A stretch of DNA of 64,000 bases from Stenotrophomonas maltophilia (GTDB lineage Bacteria; Pseudomonadota; Gammaproteobacteria; Xanthomonadales; Xanthomonadaceae), in assembly GCF_006970445.1 (NCBI RefSeq), contig NZ_CP033877.1, positions 4,038,750-4,102,749 of the forward strand, written 5' to 3'. The notes under the pieces were generated by a model. The model was not told the origin of the DNA and did not search any database. It saw nothing but the letters and a program-made list of their open reading frames with translations. How positions within the stretch are numbered: position 1 is the stretch's first letter; every line of letters starts with the position of its first letter. A program made the translations under genes and the position numbers. Of the stretch, positions 1 to 9,805 are shown piece after piece.

Positions 1-415
1 GGCCGTTGAACAGCCCACCGATCCATTGCGTGTGCTGCTCGAACAGCGACTCGGCCAAGCGTTTTCCCGGTGCGGTCAACACGATCTGCAGACGACGACC
101 ATCCCCGTCATCGCTGCGACGCCGCAGCAGGCCTTCACGCTGCAGGCCATCGAGCAGGCCGCTGATGGTGGCGCGGGTCACGCCGGCGCGCTCGGCCAGC
201 GCGTGCGGCGGCAGTGCGCCACCGGCCCCGTGCAACAGGAACAGCACGATGAAGCGACCCTCGCTGAGCCCATGCGGTGCCAGCCGCGCGGCGCAGTCGC
301 GATCGATCGACGAAGACAGCGAGAGCAGCTGGAAGCACAGGCGCAGCTGCGCGATGTTGGCATGGCCGCGCCGCTGCGCTTCCTCAATCAAGGCATGGTG
401 CTTGGCTTCGATCAT
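1..415 (-). CDS. MarR-family transcriptional regulator (C-terminus beyond window)
   Basis: Reading the minus strand from the ATG at 415 gives an open frame to the window edge, starting MIEAKHHALIEEAQRRG. It contains a winged helix-turn-helix typical of MarR proteins: an ALAERAGVTRATISGLLDGL recognition region followed by LLRRRSDDGDGRRLQIVLT, the basic wing. The 138 visible residues cover almost the usual MarR length (about 140-150), so only the end of the dimerisation helix is missing. A perfect palindrome at 427-450 lies directly upstream of the start, which fits autorepression. No good ribosome binding site is seen. It is on the same strand as, and downstream of, the two-component pair, but a 72-nt gap with its own operator suggests separate control. 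The ligand is unknown. Confidence 0.85.
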   Translation of the reverse strand, partial: MIEAKHHALIEEAQRRGHANIAQLRLCFQLLSLSSSIDRDCAARLAPHGLSEGRFIVLFLLHGAGGALPPHALAERAGVTRATISGLLDGLQREGLLRRRSDDGDGRRLQIVLTAPGKRLAESLFEQHTQWIGGLFNG

Positions 416-426
416 CTGACAGTCGC

Positions 427-450
427 ATATGATTAGGCGGCTAATCATAT
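427..450. promoter_or_regulatory. Perfect 10+4+10 palindrome, likely MarR operator
   Basis: ATATGATTAG at 427-436 and CTAATCATAT at 441-450 are perfect inverted repeats around a GCGG spacer. The site ends 11 nt before the MarR start codon. Its AT-richness stands out against the GC-rich surroundings. MarR dimers bind palindromes of about this size, so autoregulation is the simplest reading; this is inference. Confidence 0.7.
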
Positions 451-487
451 TGTCAAATAGCTGAACCAGGCAAACCGTATGTGAATT

Positions 488-1822
488 TCAGCTAGTGCTT
501 GCCAGCAGCAGGCGTGCGATCAGCCCACCGCCCTCACGGTGCAGCAGCTGCAGTTCGCCCGCGTGGCGCCTTGCTACATTGGCAGCCACAGCCAGTCCGA
601 GTCCGGCGCCACCGGTGGCGCGGCTACGCGAGCTCTCGCTACGCTGGAACGGTTGCAGGAGGCGGGCGCGGTCGGCCTCGGCGATGCCGGGGCCGCGATC
701 CATCACATCCAGCTGCACGCTGTGGCCCACCATGGCGACCCGCAACTCCACACCCCCGGCGTAGCGCTCGGCGTTATTGATGAGATTGTCGACCGCGCGC
801 CGGAGCAGCAGCGCGTCGCCGTGCCAGGGCAGACTGTCCGGCCCCTGGAGGGAGATTTCGGCACCGCGCAGCAGCGCTGCCTGCACGCACTCCTCCAGCA
901 GCGCAGCCAGATCCAGCGAGTGCATCTGCATCGGCTGCAGTTCACCACGTGCGTAGTCCAGCACCTGCTCGATCATCGTATCCATGCGTTCGATGTCCGC
1001 CACCATCCGTGCCGCCTGTGGCGCAGGTGCGAACTCGGCGCGTAGGCGCAGGCCGGTCAGTGGCGTGCGCAGGTCATGTGCTACGGCGGCCAGCATGTGG
1101 GTCATGTCCTGTGCCTGTACGCGTAAGCGATCGCGACCGGTGCTGATCGCGGAAGCCAGCATCTGAACTTCGCGTGGGCCGTCATCCGGCAACGGCGTAT
1201 CGGCCTGCAGGTCCACACGTGCGCTGGCTTGGGCCAGGCGCCGCAACGGGCGCCCCAGCCGTACCGACGCCCACGCTGCCAGCGGCGCCAGCAGGACGGC
1301 ACCGCCCAACAGTGCAATCACCACCTGGCGTCGCCAGGCCGCCAGATCGCTGTGATCGCTACCGACCACCTGCCAACCGCCACCGGCCCGGCGCACGCCC
1401 AGTTCGAACGGCGGCCATTGCATGGCAGTGAGCGCCGCGGCCTGCGTCTCCAGCACGCCAGCCCGCGCCGTGGCATCGAGCACCGTTCCGCCCTCGATGA
1501 CCTGCACGTCGGGCGCCTTGCCCTGCCCGCTCCAGACCAGGCGTACATCCTTGACCGGCAAGCCCATCTGAAGCGCCGCCAGCTGTGTAAGCCAGTCGCT
1601 GGCGCTACCCTGTGGCGGCACATCCTGCATTGCCATATGCAGGCCCAGCGGCGCTGGCGCCTGTTCCCCACGCAACACCTGCATGGCCTGATCCAGCCGC
1701 ATCGGCGGCGGCGCGGGCCGAGGCATCCAGCCGACCACGGCCACACTGACCAGGGTCGCCAGCAGTAGACTGGCCAAGGCCAGCATTGCGATCCAGCGTG
1801 TGGTCGACCACCGGGTGTTCAC
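488..1822 (-). CDS. Sensor histidine kinase (EnvZ/OmpR-type pair)
   Basis: A 444-aa inner-membrane histidine kinase. Visible layout: membrane segment at about residues 11-31, a periplasmic sensing region to about 165, a second membrane segment at about 167-185, a HAMP linker, then the dimerisation helix with the H-box AVAHDLRTPL (phospho-accepting His249). It ends in a HATPase domain with an N-box (DNLINNAERYA), D-box (DRGPGI) and G-box (GGAGLGLAVA). It starts with GTG at 1822, and its GTGA overlaps the stop of the response regulator by 4 nt, so the two are co-translated. The signal is not predictable from sequence. The class is secure; no specific name is assigned. Confidence 0.93.
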   Translation of the reverse strand: MNTRWSTTRWIAMLALASLLLATLVSVAVVGWMPRPAPPPMRLDQAMQVLRGEQAPAPLGLHMAMQDVPPQGSASDWLTQLAALQMGLPVKDVRLVWSGQGKAPDVQVIEGGTVLDATARAGVLETQAAALTAMQWPPFELGVRRAGGGWQVVGSDHSDLAAWRRQVVIALLGGAVLLAPLAAWASVRLGRPLRRLAQASARVDLQADTPLPDDGPREVQMLASAISTGRDRLRVQAQDMTHMLAAVAHDLRTPLTGLRLRAEFAPAPQAARMVADIERMDTMIEQVLDYARGELQPMQMHSLDLAALLEECVQAALLRGAEISLQGPDSLPWHGDALLLRRAVDNLINNAERYAGGVELRVAMVGHSVQLDVMDRGPGIAEADRARLLQPFQRSESSRSRATGGAGLGLAVAANVARRHAGELQLLHREGGGLIARLLLASTS

Positions 1823-2526
1823 AGCACCTGTACCTCGACGTCGAAGCGATAGCCTTCGCCGCGTGACGTCTGCACCAGGGCTTCTGCACCGGGTGAGGCC
1901 TGCCCCAACTTGCGGCGCAGCCGGCTGATCGCGAGGTCAACGGCGCGATCGACGCTGTCACTGCCTTCACCGCGGCTCAGCTGCAGCAGCTGCTCGCGCC
2001 CCAGCACTCGCCCGGGACGTTCGGCCAGCACCAGCAGCAGGCTGAATTCACCGCGGCTGAGCACCAGCTCATTTCCATCCGGCGCGAACAGGCGGCGCTG
2101 CCCGGGCAGCAGTCGCCAGCCAGCAAAGCGGAGTTCGCTGGCCACCTGGCTGCGCAGCTTGTCCTGCCGGCGCAGCAGCGCGCGCACCCGTGCCAGCAGT
2201 TCGCGCGGGTCGAACGGCTTGGCCAGGTAGTCGTCCGCGCCCATCTCAAGGCCGATCACCCGGTCCGGTGCACTCCCCATCGCCGACAGCATCAGGATCG
2301 GGATGGCCCGTGCCTGCAGTCGTCGGCAGACCGACAGGCCATCTTCGCCGGGCATCATCCAGTCGAGGATGATCACATCCGGACGGTCGACCTGCAGCAG
2401 CACGTCCAGCGCCGCTGCGTCCGCCGCCACACGCACCTGGTAGCCATGCAGCAACAGGCAGTCGGCGATGGCATCACGGATGCTGGCGTCGTCATCGACA
2501 ACAATGACACGGGCGGGAGTCGTCAT
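1819..2526 (-). CDS. OmpR/PhoB-family response regulator
   Basis: A 235-aa two-domain regulator. The receiver domain has the acidic cluster VVDDD, the phospho-acceptor Asp55 in ILDWMMPG, Ser81 in the switch position and the conserved Lys103 in LAKPFDP. The C-terminal part is an OmpR-type winged helix (LSRGEFSLLLVLAERPGRVL, then AVDLAISRLRRKLG). It is the first gene of the operon with the kinase at 488-1822. Three GATAC half-sites on the gene strand sit 8-38 nt upstream of its ATG and may be its own binding site. It is divergent from the protease gene at 2633, which is therefore a candidate target. Confidence 0.94.
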   Translation of the reverse strand: MTTPARVIVVDDDASIRDAIADCLLLHGYQVRVAADAAALDVLLQVDRPDVIILDWMMPGEDGLSVCRRLQARAIPILMLSAMGSAPDRVIGLEMGADDYLAKPFDPRELLARVRALLRRQDKLRSQVASELRFAGWRLLPGQRRLFAPDGNELVLSRGEFSLLLVLAERPGRVLGREQLLQLSRGEGSDSVDRAVDLAISRLRRKLGQASPGAEALVQTSRGEGYRFDVEVQVL

Positions 2527-2533
2527 GCGGGCA

Positions 2534-2564
2534 GTATCGGGCCGGTCTGTATCAGGACGGTATC
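2534..2564 (-). promoter_or_regulatory. Three GATAC direct half-sites upstream of the response regulator
   Basis: GTATC occurs on the plus strand at 2534, 2549 and 2560 (GATAC on the regulator's strand). The last two are spaced 11 bp start to start, one helical turn, which is the usual spacing of direct half-sites bound by OmpR-family regulators. The site lies between the regulator and the divergent protease gene. Assignment to this regulator is inference. Confidence 0.45.
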
Positions 2565-2632
2565 AACAGCGATATTCCCGCGATACGCCGCTGCGCGCCA
2601 ATGGGTGCCCATGATCACTGCGGAGATTTCCC

Positions 2633-3562
2633 TTGCGCCTCATCCTCCTGTCCCTGCTTGCTGCGCCACTGCCTGCGCCGGCGTCCGATGCCCCCGAACA
2701 CGTGCTGCCGATGTGGATGCAGGGCGGTCATCCGGCCGTGGCCGTGTCGCTGGACGGGCGTGCCGAACCGCTGCGCTTCGTGGTCGACAGCGCGGCGGGA
2801 GCCACCCTGGTCGATGACCGCGTCGTGCGGCGCTATGGCCTGGAAGATGCGGATGCAGAGGTATCACAGGCCCAAGGGGCGAGTGCAGCATCGGCGCGGC
2901 TGCAGCGCATGCGCAGCACGTCCTGGCAGCTGGGCAGTTGGCAGCTGCAGGCCCAAGCCATGAAGGTCGATCTGTCGTCGTTGCCGAAGGACGATGATCC
3001 GGACATTGACGGCTTGATCGGCAACGATCTGACCGGGCGTTGGGACACCCGTTGGGACTTCGGCCGCAATCAACTGGCGCTGTGGACGCCTGGCCGATTG
3101 AACCTGGAAGGACCGGGTTGCCAGCCCAATGCGCTGCCCGGCCGCACTGACGGCCTGCGCCAGTTCGGCTTCATCGCGCTTGCACTGGGCGCGCCCGCCG
3201 TGGACGCCATCGCCGTGGTCGACACCGGTGCCGCGCAGACCATCCTCAACGCCGAAGCAGCCCGCGCACTGGGGCTGCGCACCGACGGCAGCGACGCGCG
3301 GGTGCGGGTGCGTGAAAAGGGCACCGAAGGCCTGGGCGGCGGAAAGCAGGCGACCTGGCTGTACACCCTGCCCGGCATGACCGGCAGCGGCTGGCAGCAC
3401 CCGTCGATGGAGGTCCGCATCAGCGAACTGCCGGTGTTCAAGGCGATCGGCCTGGAGGCCCGGCCGGCGCTGATCCTCGGTGCCGATGCAATGCGCGGCG
3501 GCCAGGTGGACATCGGTGCCGGCGCAGCACGGATCTGCCTGCGCCGGCCGCAGGCCAGCTGA
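2633..3562 (+). CDS. Exported retropepsin-like aspartyl protease
   Basis: A 309-aa protein with an N-terminal signal peptide (about residues 1-18) and two aspartyl-protease half motifs: FVVDSAAGATLV (Asp52) and VVDTGAAQTIL (Asp197). Family members act as single-chain proteases with two active-site aspartates, or as peptide-binding relatives. The first half has DSA rather than the canonical D-T/S-G, so catalytic competence is uncertain. The start is TTG at 2633, chosen because GGAG lies 7 nt upstream and the signal peptide begins there. It is divergent from the two-component pair. The substrate is unknown. Confidence 0.75.
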   Translation: MRLILLSLLAAPLPAPASDAPEHVLPMWMQGGHPAVAVSLDGRAEPLRFVVDSAAGATLVDDRVVRRYGLEDADAEVSQAQGASAASARLQRMRSTSWQLGSWQLQAQAMKVDLSSLPKDDDPDIDGLIGNDLTGRWDTRWDFGRNQLALWTPGRLNLEGPGCQPNALPGRTDGLRQFGFIALALGAPAVDAIAVVDTGAAQTILNAEAARALGLRTDGSDARVRVREKGTEGLGGGKQATWLYTLPGMTGSGWQHPSMEVRISELPVFKAIGLEARPALILGADAMRGGQVDIGAGAARICLRRPQAS

Positions 3563-3629
3563 CATCTGGCAATGACGCCAGCGGCAGCCTGGCGTAGCAT
3601 CGCCGTGCGCCCCACCAGGAGTTCCACGC

Positions 3630-4775
3630 ATGTGCCGTGCCACCCTGATGTGCTGACGCTGCTCCCGCTGGCGGTACTGGCCGCGCCGCCACCCGTGCCC
3701 ACGCCGGCTCGCATCGATGCCGAAGCACAGCGGCTGATGCAGGCGGCCCATGCGCGCGGGATGGCGCTGGCGATGATCGATGACGGCAAGGTGGTGCATG
3801 TGGCCGCCTACGGTGAACGCAACGCCGCAGGCGAGCCGCTGCGCACCGACACCGTGATGTACGCTGCGTCACTGACCAAGATGGCCTTCGGCCACCTGGT
3901 CGCACAACTGGTGCAGGACGCGCGTATCGATCTGGACGCCAGCATTGCTACCGCCCTGGACAAACCGCTGCCGGACTATCCACCGGAACCGAAGAAGTAC
4001 GCCGACTACAGCGTACTGGCCAGCGATGCCCGCTGGCGCCAGCTCACGCCACGCCAGCGGCTTTGCCAATTTCGGCTTTCTCGAACCGGATGGCCGGTTG
4101 AAGTTCCACTTCGAGCCCGGCAGCCGCTACGCCTATTCCGGCGAGGGCCTGATCCTGCTGCAGTTCGTGATCGAACGCGGGCGACTGGGCGATGATGTGG
4201 GTGCGTAGATGCAGCAGCGCGTGTTCGATCGCTTCGGCATGGCGCGCACCAGCATGGTGTGGCGCGCGGATTTCGCCGGCAACCTGGCCGATGGCTGGAC
4301 GGCCGAAGGCAATACAGAGCCGCACGATGAACGCAGCCGTGTGCGGGCGGCGGGGTCGATGGATACCACCATCACCGACATGGCCCACTTCGCCGCCGGC
4401 TATGTGCGCGGCGATGGGCTGTCCCCGGCAATGCGCAGGGAGCTGGTGCGGCCACAGCTACCGATCACCACCGCCAGCCAGTTCCCAACACTGCAGCCGG
4501 AGCTGCCCGTTGCGCAGCAGCACAGGGATCTGGCCGCGGGCCTGGGCGTAGTGACCTTCCGTGGTCCCCAGGGTGCAGGCTTCTACAAGGGCGGCCACGA
4601 CGATGCGGTCGGCAACACCCTGGTGTGCATCGAGCGGCACAAACGCTGCGTGGTGATCCTGGGCAACGATGTGCGGGCGGAGGCTACGTTCCCGGCACTG
4701 GTGGCGTTCGTGCTGGGCGATACCGGCGTGCCATGGCAGTGGGAATACGGCGCGGCGAAGGCATTCGTCGAATGA
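3630..4775 (+). pseudogene. Broken class C beta-lactamase-family serine hydrolase
   Basis: The pieces of one serine hydrolase are spread over two frames with a stop. The first piece carries the SxxK nucleophile motif (SLTK, 3869-3880) in frame 2. Near 4050 the reading jumps to frame 3: the text runs from QLTPR straight to SGFANFGF, lacking about six residues that normally include the LLSHTSGF motif, which fits a deletion of about 17 nt. A TAG at 4206-4208 then interrupts GDDVGA/MQQRVF in frame. The C-terminal piece (4209-4775) keeps the KGG box (4587-4595). The N-terminus also seems shifted: the ATG at 3630 with AGGAG upstream reads only eight codons before a stop. At least two, probably three, lesions make a functional product very unlikely. 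Confidence 0.88.
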
Positions 4776-4817
4776 GGGCGCGTTGACGCCTGCATGGCAA
4801 GTGCGGCTGGACGGGTG

Positions 4818-4883
4818 CATCCACGCATGGCGCGGATCTACCAGCGAAACCGTGCACCTGTAGATCCACGCCATGCGTGGATG
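4818..4883. repeat. Inverted pair of GTAGATCCACGCC-type REP elements
   Basis: One copy on the minus strand at 4818-4841 and one on the plus strand at 4860-4883 face each other. Each starts GTAGATCC and contains the short palindrome CCACGC/GCGTGG. The same 24-nt unit recurs at 27760, 29625, 36544, 36601, 36660, 46916 and 46958. They lie between convergent genes. Confidence 0.85.
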
Positions 4884-4893
4884 CCTGCCCCGC

Positions 4894-5505
4894 TCAGCGC
4901 GCCTGCTCGAAGAACATCAGGTACACCAGCCGGCCATTCTCCGGGCGGTCACCGAACGCCGGCCCGGCGGTATGCCAGAACCAGGGCCGCAGCAGCACCA
5001 GCCGGTTGAAGCGCATCGGGATGCGCATGGTCATTTCCCACTGGCTGTCATCGTTGCTATCGCGCTCGATGATGTCGCGATGCATGTCGCCGCCGTTGGC
5101 ATAGCCCAATGCGGCCAGCTCCGCGGCATCCAGGGCCATGCGCTCGGTGCCGGTGCGGCGGTGGCGGAAGAACTCGGTGCCGCCCTCGCAGTGCTCCGAT
5201 GCACTCAGGTAAAGGATGCCCGACCAGTGCGAGTGGTCGGCGTGTACCTTGGCGCGGCCGGTGTCACCGGCCAGGGTAAGGCGGAACTTGCCGTGCGACT
5301 GCAGCGGGTTGACCGGCCGCAGCGGTTCGTTGACCAGCCGCGAGACCGCGCCGGACAGTCCATCCAGATCCAGGCGCTGCTGCGAATTGCGGCCGGGGAA
5401 CGCGCCCTCCTGCACGGGATAGGTCAGGCCCAGCGCCGCCTGGCGCAACCCCTGCGCATCGGCGGGAGAGAGGAAGTCGTCGACGACGATGAACGAGGTA
5501 GGCAT
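4894..5505 (-). CDS. DUF6445 / 2OG-Fe(II) oxygenase-like protein
   Basis: A 203-aa protein starting MPTSFIVVDDFLS. The opening strand, the HADHSHWSGILYL segment and the later WFWHTAGPAFGD and NGRLVYLMFF segments look like the double-stranded beta-helix fold of 2-oxoglutarate/Fe(II) oxygenases, with candidate metal ligands H-x-D in HADHS and the distal His in WFWHT. I recall near-identical proteins called DUF6445 in xanthomonads. An upstream in-frame extension to 5595 runs through the terminator at 5553-5580, so the ATG at 5505 is preferred. The substrate is unknown. Confidence 0.7.
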   Translation of the reverse strand: MPTSFIVVDDFLSPADAQGLRQAALGLTYPVQEGAFPGRNSQQRLDLDGLSGAVSRLVNEPLRPVNPLQSHGKFRLTLAGDTGRAKVHADHSHWSGILYLSASEHCEGGTEFFRHRRTGTERMALDAAELAALGYANGGDMHRDIIERDSNDDSQWEMTMRIPMRFNRLVLLRPWFWHTAGPAFGDRPENGRLVYLMFFEQAR

Positions 5506-5552
5506 GGTCACCGAGCGTAGCGATGCACTGCGGCGACGGCAACCGGGCAACG

Positions 5553-5580
5553 AAAAACCCCGCCTCGCGGCGGGGTTTTT
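5553..5580 (-). terminator. groESL intrinsic terminator
   Basis: AAAAACCCCGCC and GGCGGGGTTTTT-type arms form a stable hairpin with A and T runs on both sides, so it can act on both strands. It lies 58 nt past the groEL stop codon on the minus strand. Confidence 0.88.
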
Positions 5581-5598
5581 CTTTACATCGGGCAAGCG

Positions 5599-5616
5599 TG
5601 CCGACCAAGGTCGGCA
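5599..5616. repeat. TGCCGACC/GGTCGGCA palindrome (REP-like)
   Basis: A perfect 8-bp inverted repeat with a 2-nt loop between groEL and its terminator. It matches the style of the palindromes at 13454-13471 and 51524-51541 (NNCGACCNNGGTCGNN), a second REP subtype in this window. Confidence 0.55.
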
Positions 5617-5637
5617 ACGACCGCCGGGGGCGCGGAC

Positions 5638-7341
<1,704 letters not shown>

Positions 7342-7368
7342 TCAGGTTGAAACAGGTCGCGCCGAGGC

Positions 7369-7656
7369 TCAGCCGATGACGGCGAGCACGTCGTCTTCGC
7401 GCAGGACCTTGTACTCGACGCCTTCGCTCTTGTACGAGCTGCCGGCGTACTGGCCGTAGATGACCTTGTCGCCGACCTTCAGCGACGGAGCGCGCACGCT
7501 GCCGTTGTCCAGCGGCTTGCCCGGGCCGACGGCCACGACTTCACCCTTGGTGGACTTTTCCTTGGCCGAATCCGGAATGACGATGCCACCGGCGGAGATT
7601 TCGTCGGCTTCGATCGGCTTGACCACAACGCGGTCGTGCAGCGGCTTGATGCTCAT
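7369..7656 (-). CDS. groES: Co-chaperonin GroES (10 kDa)
   Basis: A 95-aa heptameric lid of the GroEL chamber. It begins [19 protein letters not shown], has the mobile-loop segment [20 protein letters not shown] and ends [11 protein letters not shown], all diagnostic. AGAGG lies just before the start (on the gene strand GAGGTCTCTC-ATG). It is first in the operon; upstream lie a CIRCE-like operator (7703-7729) and a sigma-32-like promoter (7771-7798). Confidence 0.99.
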   Translation of the reverse strand: MSIKPLHDRVVVKPIEADEISAGGIVIPDSAKEKSTKGEVVAVGPGKPLDNGSVRAPSLKVGDKVIYGQYAGSSYKSEGVEYKVLREDDVLAVIG

Positions 7657-7702
7657 GAGAGACCTCTTAAGTTATTGATTGGTCTGAAAAAGTCTGGCGA
7701 TG

Positions 7703-7729
7703 TTAGCACTCACCCCAGGTGACTGCCAG
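7703..7729 (-). promoter_or_regulatory. CIRCE element (HrcA operator) with one degenerate arm
   Basis: The plus strand reads TTAGCACTC (7703-7711), nine spacer bases, then GACTGCCAG (7721-7729). The CIRCE consensus is TTAGCACTC-N9-GAGTGCTAA, so one arm is perfect and the other matches 6 of 9. Spacing is exact. It lies 47 nt upstream of the groES start, between it and the heat-shock promoter, where HrcA repression is expected. Confidence 0.8.
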
Positions 7730-7746
7730 CATTGCTCGCGAAAAAG

Positions 7747-7760
7747 CCCGATGAATCGGG
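7747..7760 (-). other. CCCGAT/ATCGGG hairpin followed by a U tract in the groES leader
   Basis: CCCGAT (7747-7752) and ATCGGG (7755-7760) pair across two bases; on the gene strand the hairpin is followed by CTTTTT. It falls within a few bases of the transcription start predicted from the sigma-32-like promoter, so it would be a 5'-terminal stem in the groESL mRNA. Confidence 0.5.
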
Positions 7761-7770
7761 AGCAGGACAG

Positions 7771-7798
7771 AGATGGAGCTGCGCCCGGACCTTTCAAG
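7771..7798 (-). promoter_or_regulatory. Sigma-32 (heat-shock) promoter of groESL
   Basis: On the gene strand CTTGAAA (7798-7792) is followed after exactly 13 nt by CTCCATCT (7778-7771). The sigma-32 consensus is CTTGAAA-N13/14-CCCCATNT, so the -35 is perfect and the -10 matches 7 of 8. Predicted start near 7763. The gene for the sigma factor itself, rpoH, is at 47047-47922. Confidence 0.8.
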
Positions 7799-7927
7799 GC
7801 CGGACAAGCAAAAATTTTCTGCGCCCGGAAATGCACCGATCCCTGCCCTGCGTGAAGACATTCAGGCCGGTGCAACGCGACAACCCCGTGTCCAAAACCC
7901 TCGACATTTGGTGATACGCGTCGCACT

Positions 7928-7941
7928 GTCAGATATCTGAC
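7928..7941. promoter_or_regulatory. GTCAGATATCTGAC palindrome upstream of the nuclease gene
   Basis: A perfect 14-bp palindrome, 73 nt upstream of the nuclease start codon. It is a candidate operator; the binding protein is unknown. Twelve of its bases (CTGTCAGATATC) also occur near 13475 in the repeat-rich gap. Confidence 0.35.
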
Positions 7942-8014
7942 GTTCATTTACGACAAAGTGTCACTGGATCGGCCTTAGGCTCGGCCCCGCATTCCCAATC
8001 ACAAGGAGTAGTCG

Positions 8015-9805
8015 ATGCGATTGCTGTCCCCGCTTGCCGCCGCCTGCCTGCTGGCCCTGGCCGCTGCGCCGGCCCAGGCCGAGGTCTTCATCAATGAACT
8101 GCACTACGACGACAGCACCGCCGCCGGTGACGTCGGCGAAGCGATCGAGGTCGTGGCCACCGCCGGTGAGGACCTGTCCGGCTACCGCCTGTACCTGTAC
8201 AACGGGTCCAACGCTTCGGCGGCCGTGGTCTACGCCAACAATCCGGTCCCGGCCGGCACCGCCGCCAGCTGCGGCAGCGCGACCATCGCCGTGGTCAACT
8301 ACCCGACCAACGGCCTCCAGAACGGCCCGAACGACGGCATCGCCCTGGTCGATGCCAGCGGCAAGGTGGTCCAGTTCCTCAGCTACGAGGGCGCCATCAC
8401 CGCCTCCGGCGGCCCTGCCGCCGGCATGACCAGCCAGAACATCCCGGTGGCCGAGACCAACAGCACGGCGCCGGGCACCTCGCTGCAGCTGACCGGCAGC
8501 GGCAGCCAGTACGCCCACTTCACCTGGGCCGAATCGGCCAAGCAGACGTTTGGCAGCTGCAACAACGGCCAGACCTTCAGTGGCGGCGGTACCCCGGGGC
8601 CGAACACGCCGCCGTCGGTCTCCACCACCACCCCGGCGCAGGGCAGCAGCACCTTCCCGGCTGCCGCCGACCTGGAAGTGGTGTTCAGCGAGACGGTGAA
8701 CCTGGCCAGTGGCGCCTTCGCCCTGAGCTGCGGCACCTCCGGCAGCGTGCCGCTGACCTTCCCGGCCAGCGGTCGCAGCGTGAAGCTGTCCACCAACACT
8801 GCACTGGTGGCCGGTGAAGCCTGCCGCTTCGACATCCGCGCCGCGCGCATCACCGACCTGCAGGGCGCACACCCGGCCGCCGACAGCCGCATCGCCTTCA
8901 CCGTGGCCAGCACCGGCGGCAATCCGGACCCGGGCAACCCGGGCGTGCCGGCCGGCTACTACTCCAAGGTCAACACCAGCAGCCCCAGCCAGCTGCGCTG
9001 CTCGCTGCACGCCACCATCAAGGGCCATACCGCCTATCCGTACAGTGGCTCGGGCACCAGCACCTGGACCATCCTGGAAATCGCCGACGAGGATCCGAAC
9101 AATTCCGGCAGGATCCTGGATGCGTACCGCAACCGCAGCTACGCCAAGGTGACCGACCGCGCCGGCAGCGGCAGTGGCCTGAAGTACAACCGCGAGCACA
9201 CCTGGCCGAACTCGCTGGGCTTTGCCACCACCACCGGTGACAAGGGCCTGCCGTACGCGCCGTATACCGACACCCACATGCTGTACCTGACCGACGCGCA
9301 GTGGAACGCCGACCGTGGCAACAAGCCGTTCGGCAAGTGCGACGCCAACTGCGGCGAGCGCGCCACCGAGGCCAACAACGGCCAGGGCGGCGGCAGCGGC
9401 GGCTATCCGGGCAATTCCAACTGGGTGCGCACCCCGGACGGCAACACCGGCACCTTCGAAGTGTGGGGCAAGCGCAAGGGCGACATGGCGCGTGCGGTGA
9501 TGTACATGGCGATCCGCTACGAGGGCGGCAAGGATGCGGCGACCGGCCAGTCCGAGCCGGACCTGGAGCTGACCGACGACCGCAGCAAGATCGCCAAGAC
9601 CAGCAGCTCGCCGGCCTACATGGGCCTGCTGTCGACGCTGATCGACTGGCATCTGTCCGATCCGCCGGATGATGCCGAGCGTGCGCGCAATGACGTGGTC
9701 TACAGCTTCCAGGGCAACCGCAACCCGTTCGTCGACCACCCCGAGTGGGCAACCCCGGCCCTGTTCACTTCGGCCAAGCCGGCGACCTGCCAGCTGGCCA
9801 ACTGA
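8015..9805 (+). CDS. Secreted endonuclease I-family nuclease with lamin-tail and Ig-like domains
   Basis: A 596-aa protein with a clear signal peptide (cleavage after AQA, about residue 23). Residues of about 25-190 look like a lamin-tail (LTD) domain beginning VFINELHYDD; about 200-300 is an SbsA/Big-type Ig-like domain (FSETVNLASGAF); about 310-590 is an endonuclease I domain with the diagnostic NREHTWP motif (His395) and an FEVWGKRKGDMAR segment. Family members cleave DNA and RNA without sequence specificity, often for extracellular nutrient or biofilm DNA use. AAGGAG precedes the ATG. It is monocistronic and divergent from groES. Confidence 0.88.
   Translation: MRLLSPLAAACLLALAAAPAQAEVFINELHYDDSTAAGDVGEAIEVVATAGEDLSGYRLYLYNGSNASAAVVYANNPVPAGTAASCGSATIAVVNYPTNGLQNGPNDGIALVDASGKVVQFLSYEGAITASGGPAAGMTSQNIPVAETNSTAPGTSLQLTGSGSQYAHFTWAESAKQTFGSCNNGQTFSGGGTPGPNTPPSVSTTTPAQGSSTFPAAADLEVVFSETVNLASGAFALSCGTSGSVPLTFPASGRSVKLSTNTALVAGEACRFDIRAARITDLQGAHPAADSRIAFTVASTGGNPDPGNPGVPAGYYSKVNTSSPSQLRCSLHATIKGHTAYPYSGSGTSTWTILEIADEDPNNSGRILDAYRNRSYAKVTDRAGSGSGLKYNREHTWPNSLGFATTTGDKGLPYAPYTDTHMLYLTDAQWNADRGNKPFGKCDANCGERATEANNGQGGGSGGYPGNSNWVRTPDGNTGTFEVWGKRKGDMARAVMYMAIRYEGGKDAATGQSEPDLELTDDRSKIAKTSSSPAYMGLLSTLIDWHLSDPPDDAERARNDVVYSFQGNRNPFVDHPEWATPALFTSAKPATCQLAN

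Noticed and set aside
7741..7763. groES leader hairpin as terminator of an upstream gene
   Set aside because: No minus-strand gene ends just upstream; the next gene on that side (the nuclease) is on the opposite strand.
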